Notes: generated from the letters alone by a model not told the origin. Counted from the first letter of the stretch, positions 22,239 to 31,102 are shown. The stretch: DNA of 64,000 nucleotides from Ramlibacter lithotrophicus (GCF_012184415.1 NZ_VTOX01000001.1:1116001-1180000), one strand, 5' to 3'. Program-made: numbers and translations.

Positions 22239-24149
22239 TCAGTTCCGCCCGCACAGGGCCAGCGCCGCCTGCAGCAGTTCCACCGCCGCCGGCTGCGACA
22301 GCAGCGATTCCGGGCGGAACAGGAAGCACGCGAGGCGCCGCTCCTCGTGCACCAGGACCTGCGGCACGCGCTCTTCGTCGGTCGCCCACACCGACCAGCC
22401 TGGGCCGGGCTTGCGCGCGCCCAGTTGCCAGCGCAACGAACGCGCCGCGATGAACGTGCCGGCGCCGCCGGGTGCCGCCGCCGCCCGCGTGCAACGCACC
22501 AGGTGCCCGTGCTGCGGCTCGCTGCCATGCGCCGGATGCCCTTCGGCGTGCAGCAGGAGCACGGCGGCGTCCCCGATCGCGATCACGTGGCGCGGCGCTT
22601 CGATGCGCCGCGAGCCGGCCAGCACCGTGAGTGCGGCATCGTCGCGAAGGCCCAGGCCCAGGCCGGCGAGGCAGTCGGCCAGTGCGGCGGCGAACGCGTC
22701 CCCCTCGGCCACCAGCCGCACCGCGGACGGCAGCGCGTGCGATGTGCCCGCCGCCTCGCCCGCAGGAGCCGCCGCTTCGAGGCCGAAGGCGCGCCACAGC
22801 GAACGGGTCTTGAGCCGCGCCTCCTTTTCCTCGCGCGCCGGCGACGAGCCGGCCAGCAGGTCGCCGCCGGTGCGCACTTCGGCCACGCCATCCCGCACGG
22901 CGGCCGCCCGCAGGATCGTGCCGGCCAGCGCGTCGCCAGTGCCGTCCACCTGCACCACCATGCCGCCGTACCAGCCGCGCGGGCTCGATTCGAGTTCGGC
23001 GATGGCGGCCAGTGCCTGCGCGCGCGGCGTTCCGGTGACCATGACCGGCGCCGCCGTGCCCGCGATGGCGTCCCACGCGTCGCACCCGGGTCGCAGCCGT
23101 CCCGCGAGCCGGTCCACGGCATGCACCACCGTGGCCAGCGACATCACCCGGCGGCGATCGAGCAGGCGCAGCGTTCCGGCCTCGCACAACGGCGCCAGGT
23201 CGTTGCGCAAGGCGTCGCTGCAGACGGCGAGCGAGGCGGCATCCACCTCCTCGTCGATCAGCTCGCGCAGCGACTCGGCTTCGCCCACGGCGCCGGCGCC
23301 GCGCGCCACCGTGCCGCACACCGGCAGCGCTTCGACGCTGCGGCCCTTCACCACCAGTTGCAGGTCGGGCGAAGCTCCCAGCAGGCATTCGCCGCGGCCA
23401 TCGTTGACGAAGAAGGTGACAGGCGCCGGATTGGCCTCGCGCAGGCGGCGGAACGCCTCCAGCGGCGGCATGACCACCCGCCGGCGCCAGGCCTGGCTCA
23501 GCGTCAGCGACACCAGCGGCCGCTCGTGGAGCAGCACGACGGCACGCTCCACCATGGCCGCATAGCCGCCGGGCGGCAGGTCGTCCCGCGGTTCCGCGGC
23601 CGGTGATGCGGATGGCTGCGGCGCTTCGTGCACCGCTTCGCCGGCCGTATCGGCGCCGGGCACGGCCAGGCTCACCGACTCCGAGGCGCCCGCAGCGTCG
23701 CGCCGCAGGAAGGTCCCAGCGAAGAACAGGAGGCCGAGGTGTTCGCCGGGCTCGCCGCCGGCAGCCAGCCGGTGCGCGGAAAACGGCAGCGCCCCGGCGA
23801 GGAGCGCGTCGCGCGACGGCTCGAAGCACGCCATGAAGCCGCGCACCAGGGCAAGCGGCCCGCAACCGGTGCCGCGCAATGGACCGGCGGCCCACGCCGC
23901 GAGTGCCGGCTGCCGCAGCAGCGCGCGTCCGAGGCCGTCCAGCGCCTGCACTTCGACGCCGTCGCCGAACAGGCGCAGCGCCAGCGCCGGGCGATGCAGC
24001 AGCGTCGCCTGCAGCGGATGCAGGCCGGCAACGCCGCCTTCGATGCCGAAATAGATGCCCGGGCGCGTACCCAGGCGGGACAGCGCGGCCTCGGCCTCGG
24101 CGGCGTCCGCGGCACGCCGGGTCGCCGCGAGCCGTATCCGCTGCGTCAC
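22239..24149 (-). CDS. TrpE/TrpG-like fused chorismate-utilising enzyme with degenerate amidotransferase half
   Basis: The 636-residue product has a chorismate-binding domain (about 185-455) of the kind seen in rhizobial TrpE(G) fusions: PVCGT (276-280), the SDALRND motif (R315-D317), the catalytic-type His343 in TVVHAVDRL, GTPR (373-376) where GAPK is usual, and SSPRGWYGG. The part from about 475 to 636 aligns in outline with a TrpG amidotransferase, but the nucleophile motif GxCxG is absent and the catalytic His in the FHPES motif is Arg (FRPES, 611-615); only the Glu remains. It is therefore probably ammonia-dependent or has another activity on chorismate. The GTG start overlaps the Bug gene stop (GTGA, 24146-24149). 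Confidence 0.8.
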   Translation of the reverse strand: MTQRIRLAATRRAADAAEAEAALSRLGTRPGIYFGIEGGVAGLHPLQATLLHRPALALRLFGDGVEVQALDGLGRALLRQPALAAWAAGPLRGTGCGPLALVRGFMACFEPSRDALLAGALPFSAHRLAAGGEPGEHLGLLFFAGTFLRRDAAGASESVSLAVPGADTAGEAVHEAPQPSASPAAEPRDDLPPGGYAAMVERAVVLLHERPLVSLTLSQAWRRRVVMPPLEAFRRLREANPAPVTFFVNDGRGECLLGASPDLQLVVKGRSVEALPVCGTVARGAGAVGEAESLRELIDEEVDAASLAVCSDALRNDLAPLCEAGTLRLLDRRRVMSLATVVHAVDRLAGRLRPGCDAWDAIAGTAAPVMVTGTPRAQALAAIAELESSPRGWYGGMVVQVDGTGDALAGTILRAAAVRDGVAEVRTGGDLLAGSSPAREEKEARLKTRSLWRAFGLEAAAPAGEAAGTSHALPSAVRLVAEGDAFAAALADCLAGLGLGLRDDAALTVLAGSRRIEAPRHVIAIGDAAVLLLHAEGHPAHGSEPQHGHLVRCTRAAAAPGGAGTFIAARSLRWQLGARKPGPGWSVWATDEERVPQVLVHEERRLACFLFRPESLLSQPAAVELLQAALALCGRN

Positions 24150-25150
24150 TTGAGCTTGGCGCCCATCCGCTTGATGACCGGCGCCATGGTCTTGAGCTCC
24201 TTGGCCATGAAGCGCTGCAGGTCCTCGGGCGAGCCGCCGATCGGCTCCATGTACTGCGAGTTCATCTTCTGCTTGACGTCGGGCATGGCCAGGGCGGCGT
24301 TGATCTCCTGGTTCATGCGCTGCACGACCTCGGTGGGCGTGGCGGCCGGCGCCATGATGGCCATCCAGGCAACGTTCTCGACTTCGGGGAAGCCCGCCTC
24401 CTTCATGGTCGGGATGTCCGGCGTGAGCGAGCTGCGCTGCCCGGTCGACACCGCCAGCGGCCGCAGCTTGCCTGCCTTCACCTGCGGGACCACCGCCACG
24501 GCGGGCACGCACGTGAACTGCACGTCGCCCTGCAGCACCGCCAGCACCGCCAGCGGCGAGGAAGCGTACGGAATGTGCACGGCGAAGGTATCGGTCCTGG
24601 CCTTCAGCAGTTCGACGCCGAGCTGCGACAGGCTGCCGACGCCGATCGACGAGTAGTTGAACTTGCCCGGCTCGCGCTTCATCGTCGCCACCAGGTCGCG
24701 CAGCGAATTGATGCCGGAATCGGCGCGCACCGCGCAGATGTTGGCCTGGCCGCCGGCCAGCACCACCGGCCGCAGTTCCTTGAACGGGTCGTACGGCAGG
24801 TTCTCGTACAGCACGGTGTTGTAGACCAGCGGGCCGTTGGTGCTGATCAGGAACGTGTAGCCGTCGCCGGGCGCCTTCGCCACGGCGCTGGTGCCGTTGT
24901 TGCCGCCCGCGCCGGCCCGGTTCTCGACCACCACCGGCTGCCCGAGCCGGGCGCCGACCTTCTCGGCGATGATCCGCGCCGCCACGTCCGGGGAAGATCC
25001 CGCCCCGTACGGCACGACCAGCTTGATGGGCTTGCTCGGCCACGCCTGGGCGAACGCGCCGGAGGCGGCGGCACAGGACAGCAGCACGCCGATGGCGGCA
25101 CGGCGGCCCAGCGAGGACCAGCGGGAGGTGGAAGTGCGGTTCATGGTCAT
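24146..25150 (-). CDS. Bug-family tripartite tricarboxylate transporter substrate-binding protein
   Basis: The 334-residue protein has a signal peptide (cleavage after about residue 35, GAFAQAWPSKP) and the Bug (TctC) fold with KPIKLVVPYGAGSSPDVAARI and the G-rich VVENRAGAGGNNGTSAV loop that contacts carboxylate ligands. It would capture an organic acid in the periplasm. No TctA/TctB membrane genes lie nearby, as is usual for the many orphan Bug proteins of this order. It is sandwiched with overlaps between a chorismate-mutase-like gene (ATGA at 25147-25150) and the TrpE-like gene, so its ligand could be an aromatic acid made or used by them. A second ATG two codons in (25144) is equally good. 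Confidence 0.9.
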   Translation of the reverse strand: MTMNRTSTSRWSSLGRRAAIGVLLSCAAASGAFAQAWPSKPIKLVVPYGAGSSPDVAARIIAEKVGARLGQPVVVENRAGAGGNNGTSAVAKAPGDGYTFLISTNGPLVYNTVLYENLPYDPFKELRPVVLAGGQANICAVRADSGINSLRDLVATMKREPGKFNYSSIGVGSLSQLGVELLKARTDTFAVHIPYASSPLAVLAVLQGDVQFTCVPAVAVVPQVKAGKLRPLAVSTGQRSSLTPDIPTMKEAGFPEVENVAWMAIMAPAATPTEVVQRMNQEINAALAMPDVKQKMNSQYMEPIGGSPEDLQRFMAKELKTMAPVIKRMGAKLK

Positions 25151-25524
25151 GGTTGGATGGTTTCGGTGTCCTGGAACAACTGGGCCTCGGCGGCGACGAA
25201 GGCGCCGACCAGGGTGCGATAAGTCGACTCGACGATGTCCGGCAGCCCCGGAAAGGCGGGCGCATGCGGCGCCGCAAGCGCGCGCACGCGCTCGAAGACC
25301 TGCGCCTGGCGGGCCGGCGCCGCCACCTGGAAGGCGTCGCGCTTGAAGCGGGTCGCGTCGCGCACGCAGGCCGCGCGCTGCGCGAGCAGGTTCACGATCT
25401 GCTCGTCGAGCGAGTCGATGCGCTCGCGCAATTCACCCAGCGTGGAGGCGACCTCGACGTACGCCGGATCCTTGAATCGCCGCACTGGCGCACCCGCGAC
25501 GGCGGGCTCGTGTGGACTGTTCAT
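25147..25524 (-). CDS. chorismate mutase type II (AroQ/PchB-like)
   Basis: The 125-residue all-helical protein matches AroQ-class chorismate mutases and the related isochorismate-pyruvate lyase PchB. Active-site positions visible are R33 (LGELRERID), R50 (LLAQR), K61 (RFKRD) and R72 (APARQ); the position of PchB Gln90/E. coli Gln88 appears to be an acidic or shifted residue (AAEAQ, 111-115). RFK plus APxR spacing looks more like PchB than like PheA. The ATG at 25524 is preferred; a TTG three codons upstream is possible. It heads an overlapping three-gene operon with a Bug receptor and a TrpE-like enzyme. Confidence 0.83.
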   Translation of the reverse strand: MNSPHEPAVAGAPVRRFKDPAYVEVASTLGELRERIDSLDEQIVNLLAQRAACVRDATRFKRDAFQVAAPARQAQVFERVRALAAPHAPAFPGLPDIVESTYRTLVGAFVAAEAQLFQDTETIQP

Positions 25525-25622
25525 TTGTACCAATTATGTCGCGCCGGTGGAAAGCCGACGGCCAAACGAAACCGGCCCTGCGTACGGATGGCCGCGTCCG
25601 CGCCCGCTCCCGCATTCCGCGT

Positions 25623-26645
25623 TCACTGCATCGTCGGACTCACCGGCGGCTGGTCGCCCGGGGCGGTGAAGATGCGCGTCGCGTCCACCGCATCGAACCG
25701 GTACTGCTGGCCGCAGAAATCGCAACCCACGTCGATCTCGCCGTGGTCCTCGAGGATGCTCTGCGCCTCCTCCTGCCCCAGCGCCCGGATCATGTTGGCC
25801 ACCCGCTCGCGGCTGCAGGTGCAGGCGAAGCGCGGCGTCTGGATGTCGAAGCGCAGCAGCTTCTCCTCCCAGAACAGCCGGCGCAACACGGTCTCCACGT
25901 CCAGCTCCAGCAGCTCTTCGCGCGTGAGGCTGGCGGCCAGCGTCGCGATGCGGTTGTAGTCCTCGTTGCGGCCGATCGCATCCTCGTTGGCCTGGCCCCG
26001 GAACGATGGCGCGCCCTCTTTCGTGCGCTGGCTGCCGCCATGCTGCTCGGCACCGGCGAGGTTGCCCTCGCCCGTGACCGGCAGGCGCTGGATCAGCAGC
26101 CCGGCCGCGACCTTGCCGTCGGCCGCCAGCACCAGGCGCGTGTCGAGCTGCTCCGACTGCAGCATGTAGTGCTCCAGCACGTCGCTCAGCCTGCCAAGCT
26201 TCTCGCCGCGGTCGCCGTGCAGCGGCACGACGCCCTGGTACGGCTGCTGGCCCGGGAAGCGGTCCTTGGGGTCCAGCGTGATCGCGCACCGTCCCTTGTT
26301 GGAGTGGTTCACCATGTCCGGCAGGCGGGCGTTCACGCCGACGTCGCCGACCACCTTGGCCGTGGCCCGCAGGCTCAGGTCGTGCTGCACTTCGGCCACG
26401 GCCACCTTGACGGGGCCGTCGCCGAAGATCTGCAGCACCAGCGCGCCGTTGAACTTGATGTTCGACTGCATCAGCACGCCGGCCGCCGCCATCTCGCCCA
26501 GCAGCTCGGCCACCGGCGGCGGCCAGGCGCCAGTCGCCGTATTGGCCTGCCGCCGCGCCAGCATGTCGGTCCAGGCGTCGGTCAGACGCACGATGCTGCC
26601 GCGCACCGGCAGGCCGTCGAACAGGAACTTGTGCAATTCGCTCAA
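25623..26645 (-). CDS. hslO: redox-regulated chaperone Hsp33
   Basis: Hsp33 is a cytoplasmic holdase switched on by oxidation of a zinc-bound cysteine centre. The 340-residue protein carries the four zinc cysteines as C275-x-C277 (ACTCSRERV) and C308-x2-C311 (CDFCGQQY) and the N-terminal domain opening LHKFLFDGLPVRG. An insertion rich in Gly, Gln and Ser (about 198-225) is longer than in E. coli. The start is TTG at 26645. It follows the gamma-carbonic anhydrase gene by 9 bases and precedes the chorismate-mutase-like gene by about 100 bases, all on the minus strand. Confidence 0.95.
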   Translation of the reverse strand: MSELHKFLFDGLPVRGSIVRLTDAWTDMLARRQANTATGAWPPPVAELLGEMAAAGVLMQSNIKFNGALVLQIFGDGPVKVAVAEVQHDLSLRATAKVVGDVGVNARLPDMVNHSNKGRCAITLDPKDRFPGQQPYQGVVPLHGDRGEKLGRLSDVLEHYMLQSEQLDTRLVLAADGKVAAGLLIQRLPVTGEGNLAGAEQHGGSQRTKEGAPSFRGQANEDAIGRNEDYNRIATLAASLTREELLELDVETVLRRLFWEEKLLRFDIQTPRFACTCSRERVANMIRALGQEEAQSILEDHGEIDVGCDFCGQQYRFDAVDATRIFTAPGDQPPVSPTMQ

Positions 26646-26654
26646 GGCAGGCCC

Positions 26655-27179
26655 TCAGCCGATCTTGCGCAGGCCCCGGGCGAAGCGGTGCGCATTGGCG
26701 ACGTAGTTGTGGGCACTGGTGACCAGGCCGTCGGCGCGCGCCGGATCGAGCGTGCGCACCACCTTGGCCGGGCTGCCGATGATCAGCGAGTTGTCCGGGA
26801 ACTCCTTGCCTTCGGTGACGACGCTGCCGGCGCCGACGATGCAGCCGCGGCCGATCTTCGCACCGTTGAGCACCACCGCCTGGATGCCGATCAGCGAGCC
26901 GTCGCCCACCGTGCAGCCGTGCAGCATGGCCTGGTGGCCTACGGTGACGTTCTCGCCGATGGTGAGCGGCACGCCCTGGTCGGAATGCAGCACCGCCAGG
27001 TCCTGGATGTTGCTGTTGCGCCCGATGCGGATCGGGTCGTTGTCGCCGCGGACCACGACGCCGAACCAGACGCTCGCGTCGGGGCCGAGCTCGACGTTGC
27101 CGATCACCTGTGCGCTGTCGGCCACCCAGGCCCCCTGCCCCAGTTGCGGAGCCTTGCCGTCGAGTTCGTAGATCGCCAT
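26655..27179 (-). CDS. gamma-carbonic anhydrase family protein (YrdA-like)
   Basis: The 174-residue protein folds as a left-handed beta helix of hexapeptide repeats (IGNVELGPDASVWFGVVVRGD, IGENVTVGHQAMLHGCTVGD, IGRGCIVGAGSVV). Metal-binding histidines of the gamma-class are seen in VLHSDQG and GHQAMLHG. YrdA/CaiE-type members bind zinc, and carbonic anhydrase activity has been shown for only some. The ATG at 27179 gives the standard N-terminus MAIYELDGKAPQL. It is divergent from the DUF455 gene and followed by hslO. Confidence 0.92.
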   Translation of the reverse strand: MAIYELDGKAPQLGQGAWVADSAQVIGNVELGPDASVWFGVVVRGDNDPIRIGRNSNIQDLAVLHSDQGVPLTIGENVTVGHQAMLHGCTVGDGSLIGIQAVVLNGAKIGRGCIVGAGSVVTEGKEFPDNSLIIGSPAKVVRTLDPARADGLVTSAHNYVANAHRFARGLRKIG

Positions 27180-27265
27180 CGCTGCCTTCAGTGGAAATGG
27201 GGCATTGTAGGGAGGCGCCGGCGGCCGCGGGGCGCCCGCCGCGATCGCCACGTTACGATTCGCCG

Positions 27266-28042
27266 ATGACCTTGCGCGAGCGTGCCCTGGAACTGCTGCT
27301 GCTCACCGATGCCGACCGCAAGGCACGGGAGACGCAGGCTCTGGCGCACTACCTCCCGATCGATGCGGCGGCGGTGATCGCCGAACCTGCCGGCGTGCCG
27401 GGCCACCCCGCCCGGCCGGTCCTGGTGCCGCACACCCAGCTGCGGCGCGGTTCCCTGGCCACGCGCGAGGGCCACGCCGCGCTGCTGCACGCGGTGGCGC
27501 ATATCGAGTTCAACGCCATCAACCTGGCGCTGGACGCGATCTGGCGCTTTGCCGGCCTGCCCGACGACTACTACCGCGACTGGGCGCAGGTGGCGCGCGA
27601 GGAGGCGTACCACTTCCAGTTGATGCGCGACCACCTGGCGACGCTCGGCTTCGGCTACGGCGACTTTCCGGCGCACGACGCGCTGTGGCGAATGACGGAG
27701 CGCACCGCCGGCGACGTGGTGGCCCGCATGGCCCTGGTGCCCAGGACGCTGGAGGCGCGCGGCCTCGATGCATCGCCGCCGATGCAGGCGAAGCTGCGCG
27801 GCATGGGCGACACCCGCGGCGTGGCGATCCTGGAGATCATCCTGCGCGACGAGATCGGCCACGTGGCGATCGGCAACCGCTGGTACCGCTGGCTGTGCGA
27901 GCGCGCCGGGCTGGATCCGGTCGCGCACTACGCGGTGCTCACCGAGCGCCACGAGGCGCCGCGGCCGCAGCCGCCGTTCAACGTCGATGCGCGGCGGCAG
28001 GCCGGTTTCACCGCCGACGAGCTGGCCCGGCTGCGGGCTTGA
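27266..28042 (+). CDS. DUF455 ferritin-like protein
   Basis: The 258-residue protein belongs to the DUF455 family with a ferritin-like four-helix core. Carboxylate and histidine positions expected of a di-iron site appear in VAHIEFNAINLALD, REEAYHFQLMRDHL and RDEIGHVAIGNRWY. The family has no established reaction. The ATG at 27266 is preceded by a TACGAT -10-like element at 27254-27259, which leaves almost no leader, so transcription may start at or near the ATG. It is divergent from the carbonic anhydrase gene. Confidence 0.88.
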   Translation: MTLRERALELLLLTDADRKARETQALAHYLPIDAAAVIAEPAGVPGHPARPVLVPHTQLRRGSLATREGHAALLHAVAHIEFNAINLALDAIWRFAGLPDDYYRDWAQVAREEAYHFQLMRDHLATLGFGYGDFPAHDALWRMTERTAGDVVARMALVPRTLEARGLDASPPMQAKLRGMGDTRGVAILEIILRDEIGHVAIGNRWYRWLCERAGLDPVAHYAVLTERHEAPRPQPPFNVDARRQAGFTADELARLRA

Positions 28043-28066
28043 CTACCCAGGCTTTCCCCAATGACG

Positions 28067-28090
28067 GGCGGCGCGCGCGCCGCCTGTTTG
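28067..28090 (+). terminator. GC palindrome with short T-stretch, terminator candidate
   Basis: An 18-bp perfect palindrome of G and C (28067-28084) followed by TGTTTG lies between the DUF455 gene and the small Cys protein gene. The T-stretch is weak, so termination may be partial. Confidence 0.45.
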
Positions 28091-28131
28091 AGCGCATACT
28101 GGGCCACGCCAGGTTGCCTGGAGGGGGTGGA

Positions 28132-28329
28132 ATGGAACAACACGTGAAGACCAGGATCCGCGCCGACGGATTGCGGTACGAGTCCAAGGCCGGCGCACCC
28201 ACCGGCTTTCCCGGCGCCCTCGGCGCCACCATGAGCTGCTTCCAGTGCGGCAAGCACGTGCCGCGCTCGACGCTGCGGCCGTTCCTGCTGGCCGGCTCGC
28301 GCCACTACCGCTGCCGCGACGGCTGCTGA
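28132..28329 (+). CDS. 65-residue Cys-rich small protein
   Basis: A GAGGGGGTGG ribosome binding site precedes the ATG at 28132. The 65-residue product is basic and ends with SCFQCGKHVPRSTLR...HYRCRDGC, giving a C-x2-C and a C-x3-C pair that could hold a zinc ion. There is no signal peptide or membrane helix, so it is probably a cytoplasmic zinc-ribbon-like protein that binds nucleic acid or a partner. No function can be given. It is convergent with the trypsin-like protease gene. Confidence 0.72.
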   Translation: MEQHVKTRIRADGLRYESKAGAPTGFPGALGATMSCFQCGKHVPRSTLRPFLLAGSRHYRCRDGC

Positions 28330-28353
28330 TCCCGGCCTGGCTCCGGGGCGCGA

Positions 28354-29082
28354 TCAGCGGGCGCCGGCGCCCGCCGTCAGCGTCATCAGGATGTCGGCGT
28401 ACCACGCGCTGTTCAGGCCAAGCACGTCGTCTTCCTGGGGGTCGCGCCCGGCCATGTCCAGCCGCGCCGAGTGCACGCCCAGCAGCGTCCACGGCATGGA
28501 GCCGCCGCTGGCCGACCGGGTCACCACCGGCGCGCCGCTCGAGCCCCTGTGCATGCGGGCGTCGGTCAGGAAATACCCCTCGCCCTGGAACCGCACGCCG
28601 AAGGCCGAGGCGACGATCGCGTGCCGCGCCACCGGCAGGTGGTGCAGCGTGTCGTAGAACCCCAGCGGAAAGCCGACCAGCAGCAAGGGCGTGCCGATCG
28701 GGACCGCGTCCAGCGCGGCCTGCAGGTGTTCCGGTCCGAAGGCATGCAGCACCGTGCCTTGCACTGCCGCCGGCTCGAGCTCGATCACGGCCACGTCGAT
28801 CTCGCCGCCGGAGTCGGCGCCTTGCCGCCAGACGGCCTGCCCGAGGCGGTACAGCGGGATGCCCACCGTCACCGTGCGCGTCAGGTTCTGCGCGTCGACG
28901 TGCAGGACGATCTCGATGCGGTCCGGAAGGTGGGCGCCCGGCGCGTCCTGCAGCACGTGCCGGCTGGTCACCAGGTACAGGACACCGTCGCGCCGGAAGA
29001 AGAAGCCGGTGGCGGCGGTGAGGGCGCGCGCTCCCTCGAACGTGGAGATCCGCGTCGTGCTCAGCATGAGCGCTTCCGTCAT
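28354..29082 (-). CDS. trypsin-like serine protease without signal peptide
   Basis: The 242-residue protein has a chymotrypsin-fold triad: H42 in VTSRHVL, D96 in GGEIDVAVIEL and S182 in HRGSSGAPVV. The oxyanion pattern GSSGAP is that of the trypsin-2/HtrA-type domain, but no PDZ domain or signal peptide follows, so it probably acts in the cytoplasm or is exported another way. The target is unknown. It starts with ATG at 29082 and lies between a Bug receptor gene upstream (29128-30114) and a convergent small gene. Confidence 0.83.
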   Translation of the reverse strand: MTEALMLSTTRISTFEGARALTAATGFFFRRDGVLYLVTSRHVLQDAPGAHLPDRIEIVLHVDAQNLTRTVTVGIPLYRLGQAVWRQGADSGGEIDVAVIELEPAAVQGTVLHAFGPEHLQAALDAVPIGTPLLLVGFPLGFYDTLHHLPVARHAIVASAFGVRFQGEGYFLTDARMHRGSSGAPVVTRSASGGSMPWTLLGVHSARLDMAGRDPQEDDVLGLNSAWYADILMTLTAGAGAR

Positions 29083-29127
29083 CGGTTTCGATTCCCCGCT
29101 GGACCAGGACCGGACCAGTGTACGCGG

Positions 29128-30114
29128 CTAGTTGGCCTTGATGCCCGCCGCCTTGATGATGCGCGCGTTGTTGGCCGACTCGGCGGCGATCTGACGCGCG
29201 AAGTCGGCCGCGCTGCCGCCGGTGGGCACGTTGTCGCTGCCGACCAGCTTGCCGCGCACGTCCGGCTGCGCCAGCGCCTTGTTGATCTCGGCGTTGAGCC
29301 GGTCCAGCACCGGCTGCGGCACGCCGGCCGGCGCGAAGATGCCGAACACCGAGGTGAGGTTCGCGGCCGGATGGCCCAGCTCGCCCAGCGTCGGCACGTC
29401 GGGCAGCGCCTCCAGCCGCGCCGGCGCGCCCACGGCGAGCGCGCGCAGCTTGCCGGCCTTGACGTGCTGCATCAGCGCCGGACTCGTGTTCACCGACAGC
29501 AGTTCGAACTGGCCGCCCAGCGCATCGGTGATCTGCTGGCCGCCGCCCTTGTACGGCACGTGCGTGAACTGCACCTTCGCGCCGGACTGCAGGTGCTCCA
29601 GCATGATGTGGCCGAGCGACGCGCTGCCCGACGTCGCCCAGCGCACGCTGCCCGGCCTGGCGCGCGCGGCGGCGAGCAGCTCGCCGAAGTTCTTCGCGTC
29701 GCTGGCGCTGGTGCCCGCGAGCAGCACCGGTGAGTACATGACGCTCGCGACCGGCGCGATGTCCTTGGCCGGGTCGTACGGCAGCTTGCCCAGGTGCGGG
29801 CTCAGCACCAGCGGGCTGATGGCCGAAAAGCCCACGGTGTAGCCGTCGGGTGCGGCTTTCGCCACGGCATCGATGCCGATCGTGCCGCTGGCGCCGGCGC
29901 GGTTCTCGACGATGACGGGCTGGCCCAGCGGGCCCGTGAGCTTGTCGGCCAGAAGGCGCGCGACGGCGTCGCTGACGCCACCGGCCGGGTAGGCCACGAT
30001 GATGCGGACCGGCTTGGCGGGCCAGGCAGTTTGCGCGGCGGCAGGAGCGGCCAGCGCGGCCAGGGACAAGGCGGCCAGCATGCCGCGGCGGGACAGGGTC
30101 GAAGGAAAGGTCAT
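29128..30114 (-). CDS. Bug-family tripartite tricarboxylate transporter substrate-binding protein
   Basis: This is a second Bug (TctC) receptor of 328 residues. The N-terminus has a twin-arginine-like SRRGMLAALSLAALAAPAAAQ, with cleavage expected after AAAQ or before, and the ligand region KPVRIIVAYPAGGVSDAVARLL with VENRAGASGTIGIDAV. It lacks neighbouring TctA/TctB genes. The start at 30114 is chosen over the upstream ATG at 30153 because the signal peptide begins here. It precedes a trypsin-like protease gene by 45 bases on the same strand. Confidence 0.9.
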   Translation of the reverse strand: MTFPSTLSRRGMLAALSLAALAAPAAAQTAWPAKPVRIIVAYPAGGVSDAVARLLADKLTGPLGQPVIVENRAGASGTIGIDAVAKAAPDGYTVGFSAISPLVLSPHLGKLPYDPAKDIAPVASVMYSPVLLAGTSASDAKNFGELLAAARARPGSVRWATSGSASLGHIMLEHLQSGAKVQFTHVPYKGGGQQITDALGGQFELLSVNTSPALMQHVKAGKLRALAVGAPARLEALPDVPTLGELGHPAANLTSVFGIFAPAGVPQPVLDRLNAEINKALAQPDVRGKLVGSDNVPTGGSAADFARQIAAESANNARIIKAAGIKAN

Positions 30115-30179
30115 GGGTGGATTGAGGTGGCTCGGCGGGCGGCACCTGCGCAACGCGTGCCGTCCCGGCCACGATTATC

Positions 30180-31085
30180 TCAACCGCGCGGATGGTGCTG
30201 CGCGTGCAGCTGCTTCAGCCGTTCACGGGCGACGTGGGTGTAGATCGTCGTCGTCGAGATGTCGGCGTGGCCCAGCAGCATCTGCACCGCGCGCAGGTCG
30301 GCGCCGTGGTTCAGGAGGTGGGTGGCGAATGCGTGGCGCAGGGTGTGCGGCGACAGCGGCGCGGTGATGCCGGCGGTGCGGGCGTGCTTCTTCACGATCA
30401 CCCAGAACATCGCCCGCGTCATGCCGTGGCCCCGGGCCGTGACGAACAGGTCCTCGGTCTGCTGCCCGGCGAGGATCGCCGGCCGCGCGTCCGCCAGATA
30501 GCGTTCGATCCAGTCGCGGGCGACCTGGCCGAACGGCACCAGCCGCTCCTTGCTGCCCTTGCCCAGCACCCGCAGCACCCCTTCGGCCATGCCGACGTTG
30601 AAAGTGCGCAGTGTCACCAGTTCGCTCACGCGCAGCCCGCTGGCGTACAGCACTTCCAGCATGGTGCGATCGCGCAGTCCGAGCGGCGTGTCGACCTCGG
30701 GGGCATCGAGCAGCGCCTCGACCTGGGCCTCGGTCAGCGTCCTGGGAACGCGCAGCGGCTGCTTCGCCGACTGCAGGCGCAAGGTCGGGTCGGCTTCCAC
30801 CAGGCGCTCGCGCAGGGCCCAGCGGAAGTAGCGCTTCAGCACCGTCAGGCGGCGATTGGCCGTCGTGGCCTTCGTCTCGCCGTGGCGGGCCGCGAAATAG
30901 CCATTGAGGTCGGCTTCGCTGCTCGCCTCGAGCCGGCCGCCGCGCTGCGCAAGCCACGCCGCATAGAGCGCGAGGTCGCGCCGGTAGGCGGCCAGCGTGT
31001 TCTTCGCCAGCCCTTCTTCCAGCCACAGGGCGTCGATGAACGCGTCGATCGCGGCGTCGTGCGGGGGCGTGGCCGGCGTTTTCAC
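30180..31085 (-). CDS. xerD: tyrosine recombinase XerD
   Basis: XerD, with XerC, resolves chromosome dimers at dif. The 301-residue protein has the N-terminal SAM-like domain and all catalytic residues of tyrosine recombinases: R152 in [10 protein letters not shown]176 in LGKGSKE, H247 and R250 in [11 protein letters not shown]273 in LGHADISTT and the nucleophile Y282 in TIYTHV. The ending [19 protein letters not shown] is the usual XerD ending, which favours xerD over xerC or a phage integrase; no prophage genes are nearby. The start codon is GTG. Confidence 0.95.
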   Translation of the reverse strand: MKTPATPPHDAAIDAFIDALWLEEGLAKNTLAAYRRDLALYAAWLAQRGGRLEASSEADLNGYFAARHGETKATTANRRLTVLKRYFRWALRERLVEADPTLRLQSAKQPLRVPRTLTEAQVEALLDAPEVDTPLGLRDRTMLEVLYASGLRVSELVTLRTFNVGMAEGVLRVLGKGSKERLVPFGQVARDWIERYLADARPAILAGQQTEDLFVTARGHGMTRAMFWVIVKKHARTAGITAPLSPHTLRHAFATHLLNHGADLRAVQMLLGHADISTTTIYTHVARERLKQLHAQHHPRG

Positions 31086-31102
31086 AGCGCAGATTCTGCC
31101 GA

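Noticed and set aside
30180..31085. xerD as a phage integrase
   Set aside because: The C-terminus and size match XerD, and no phage genes or att-like repeats lie nearby.
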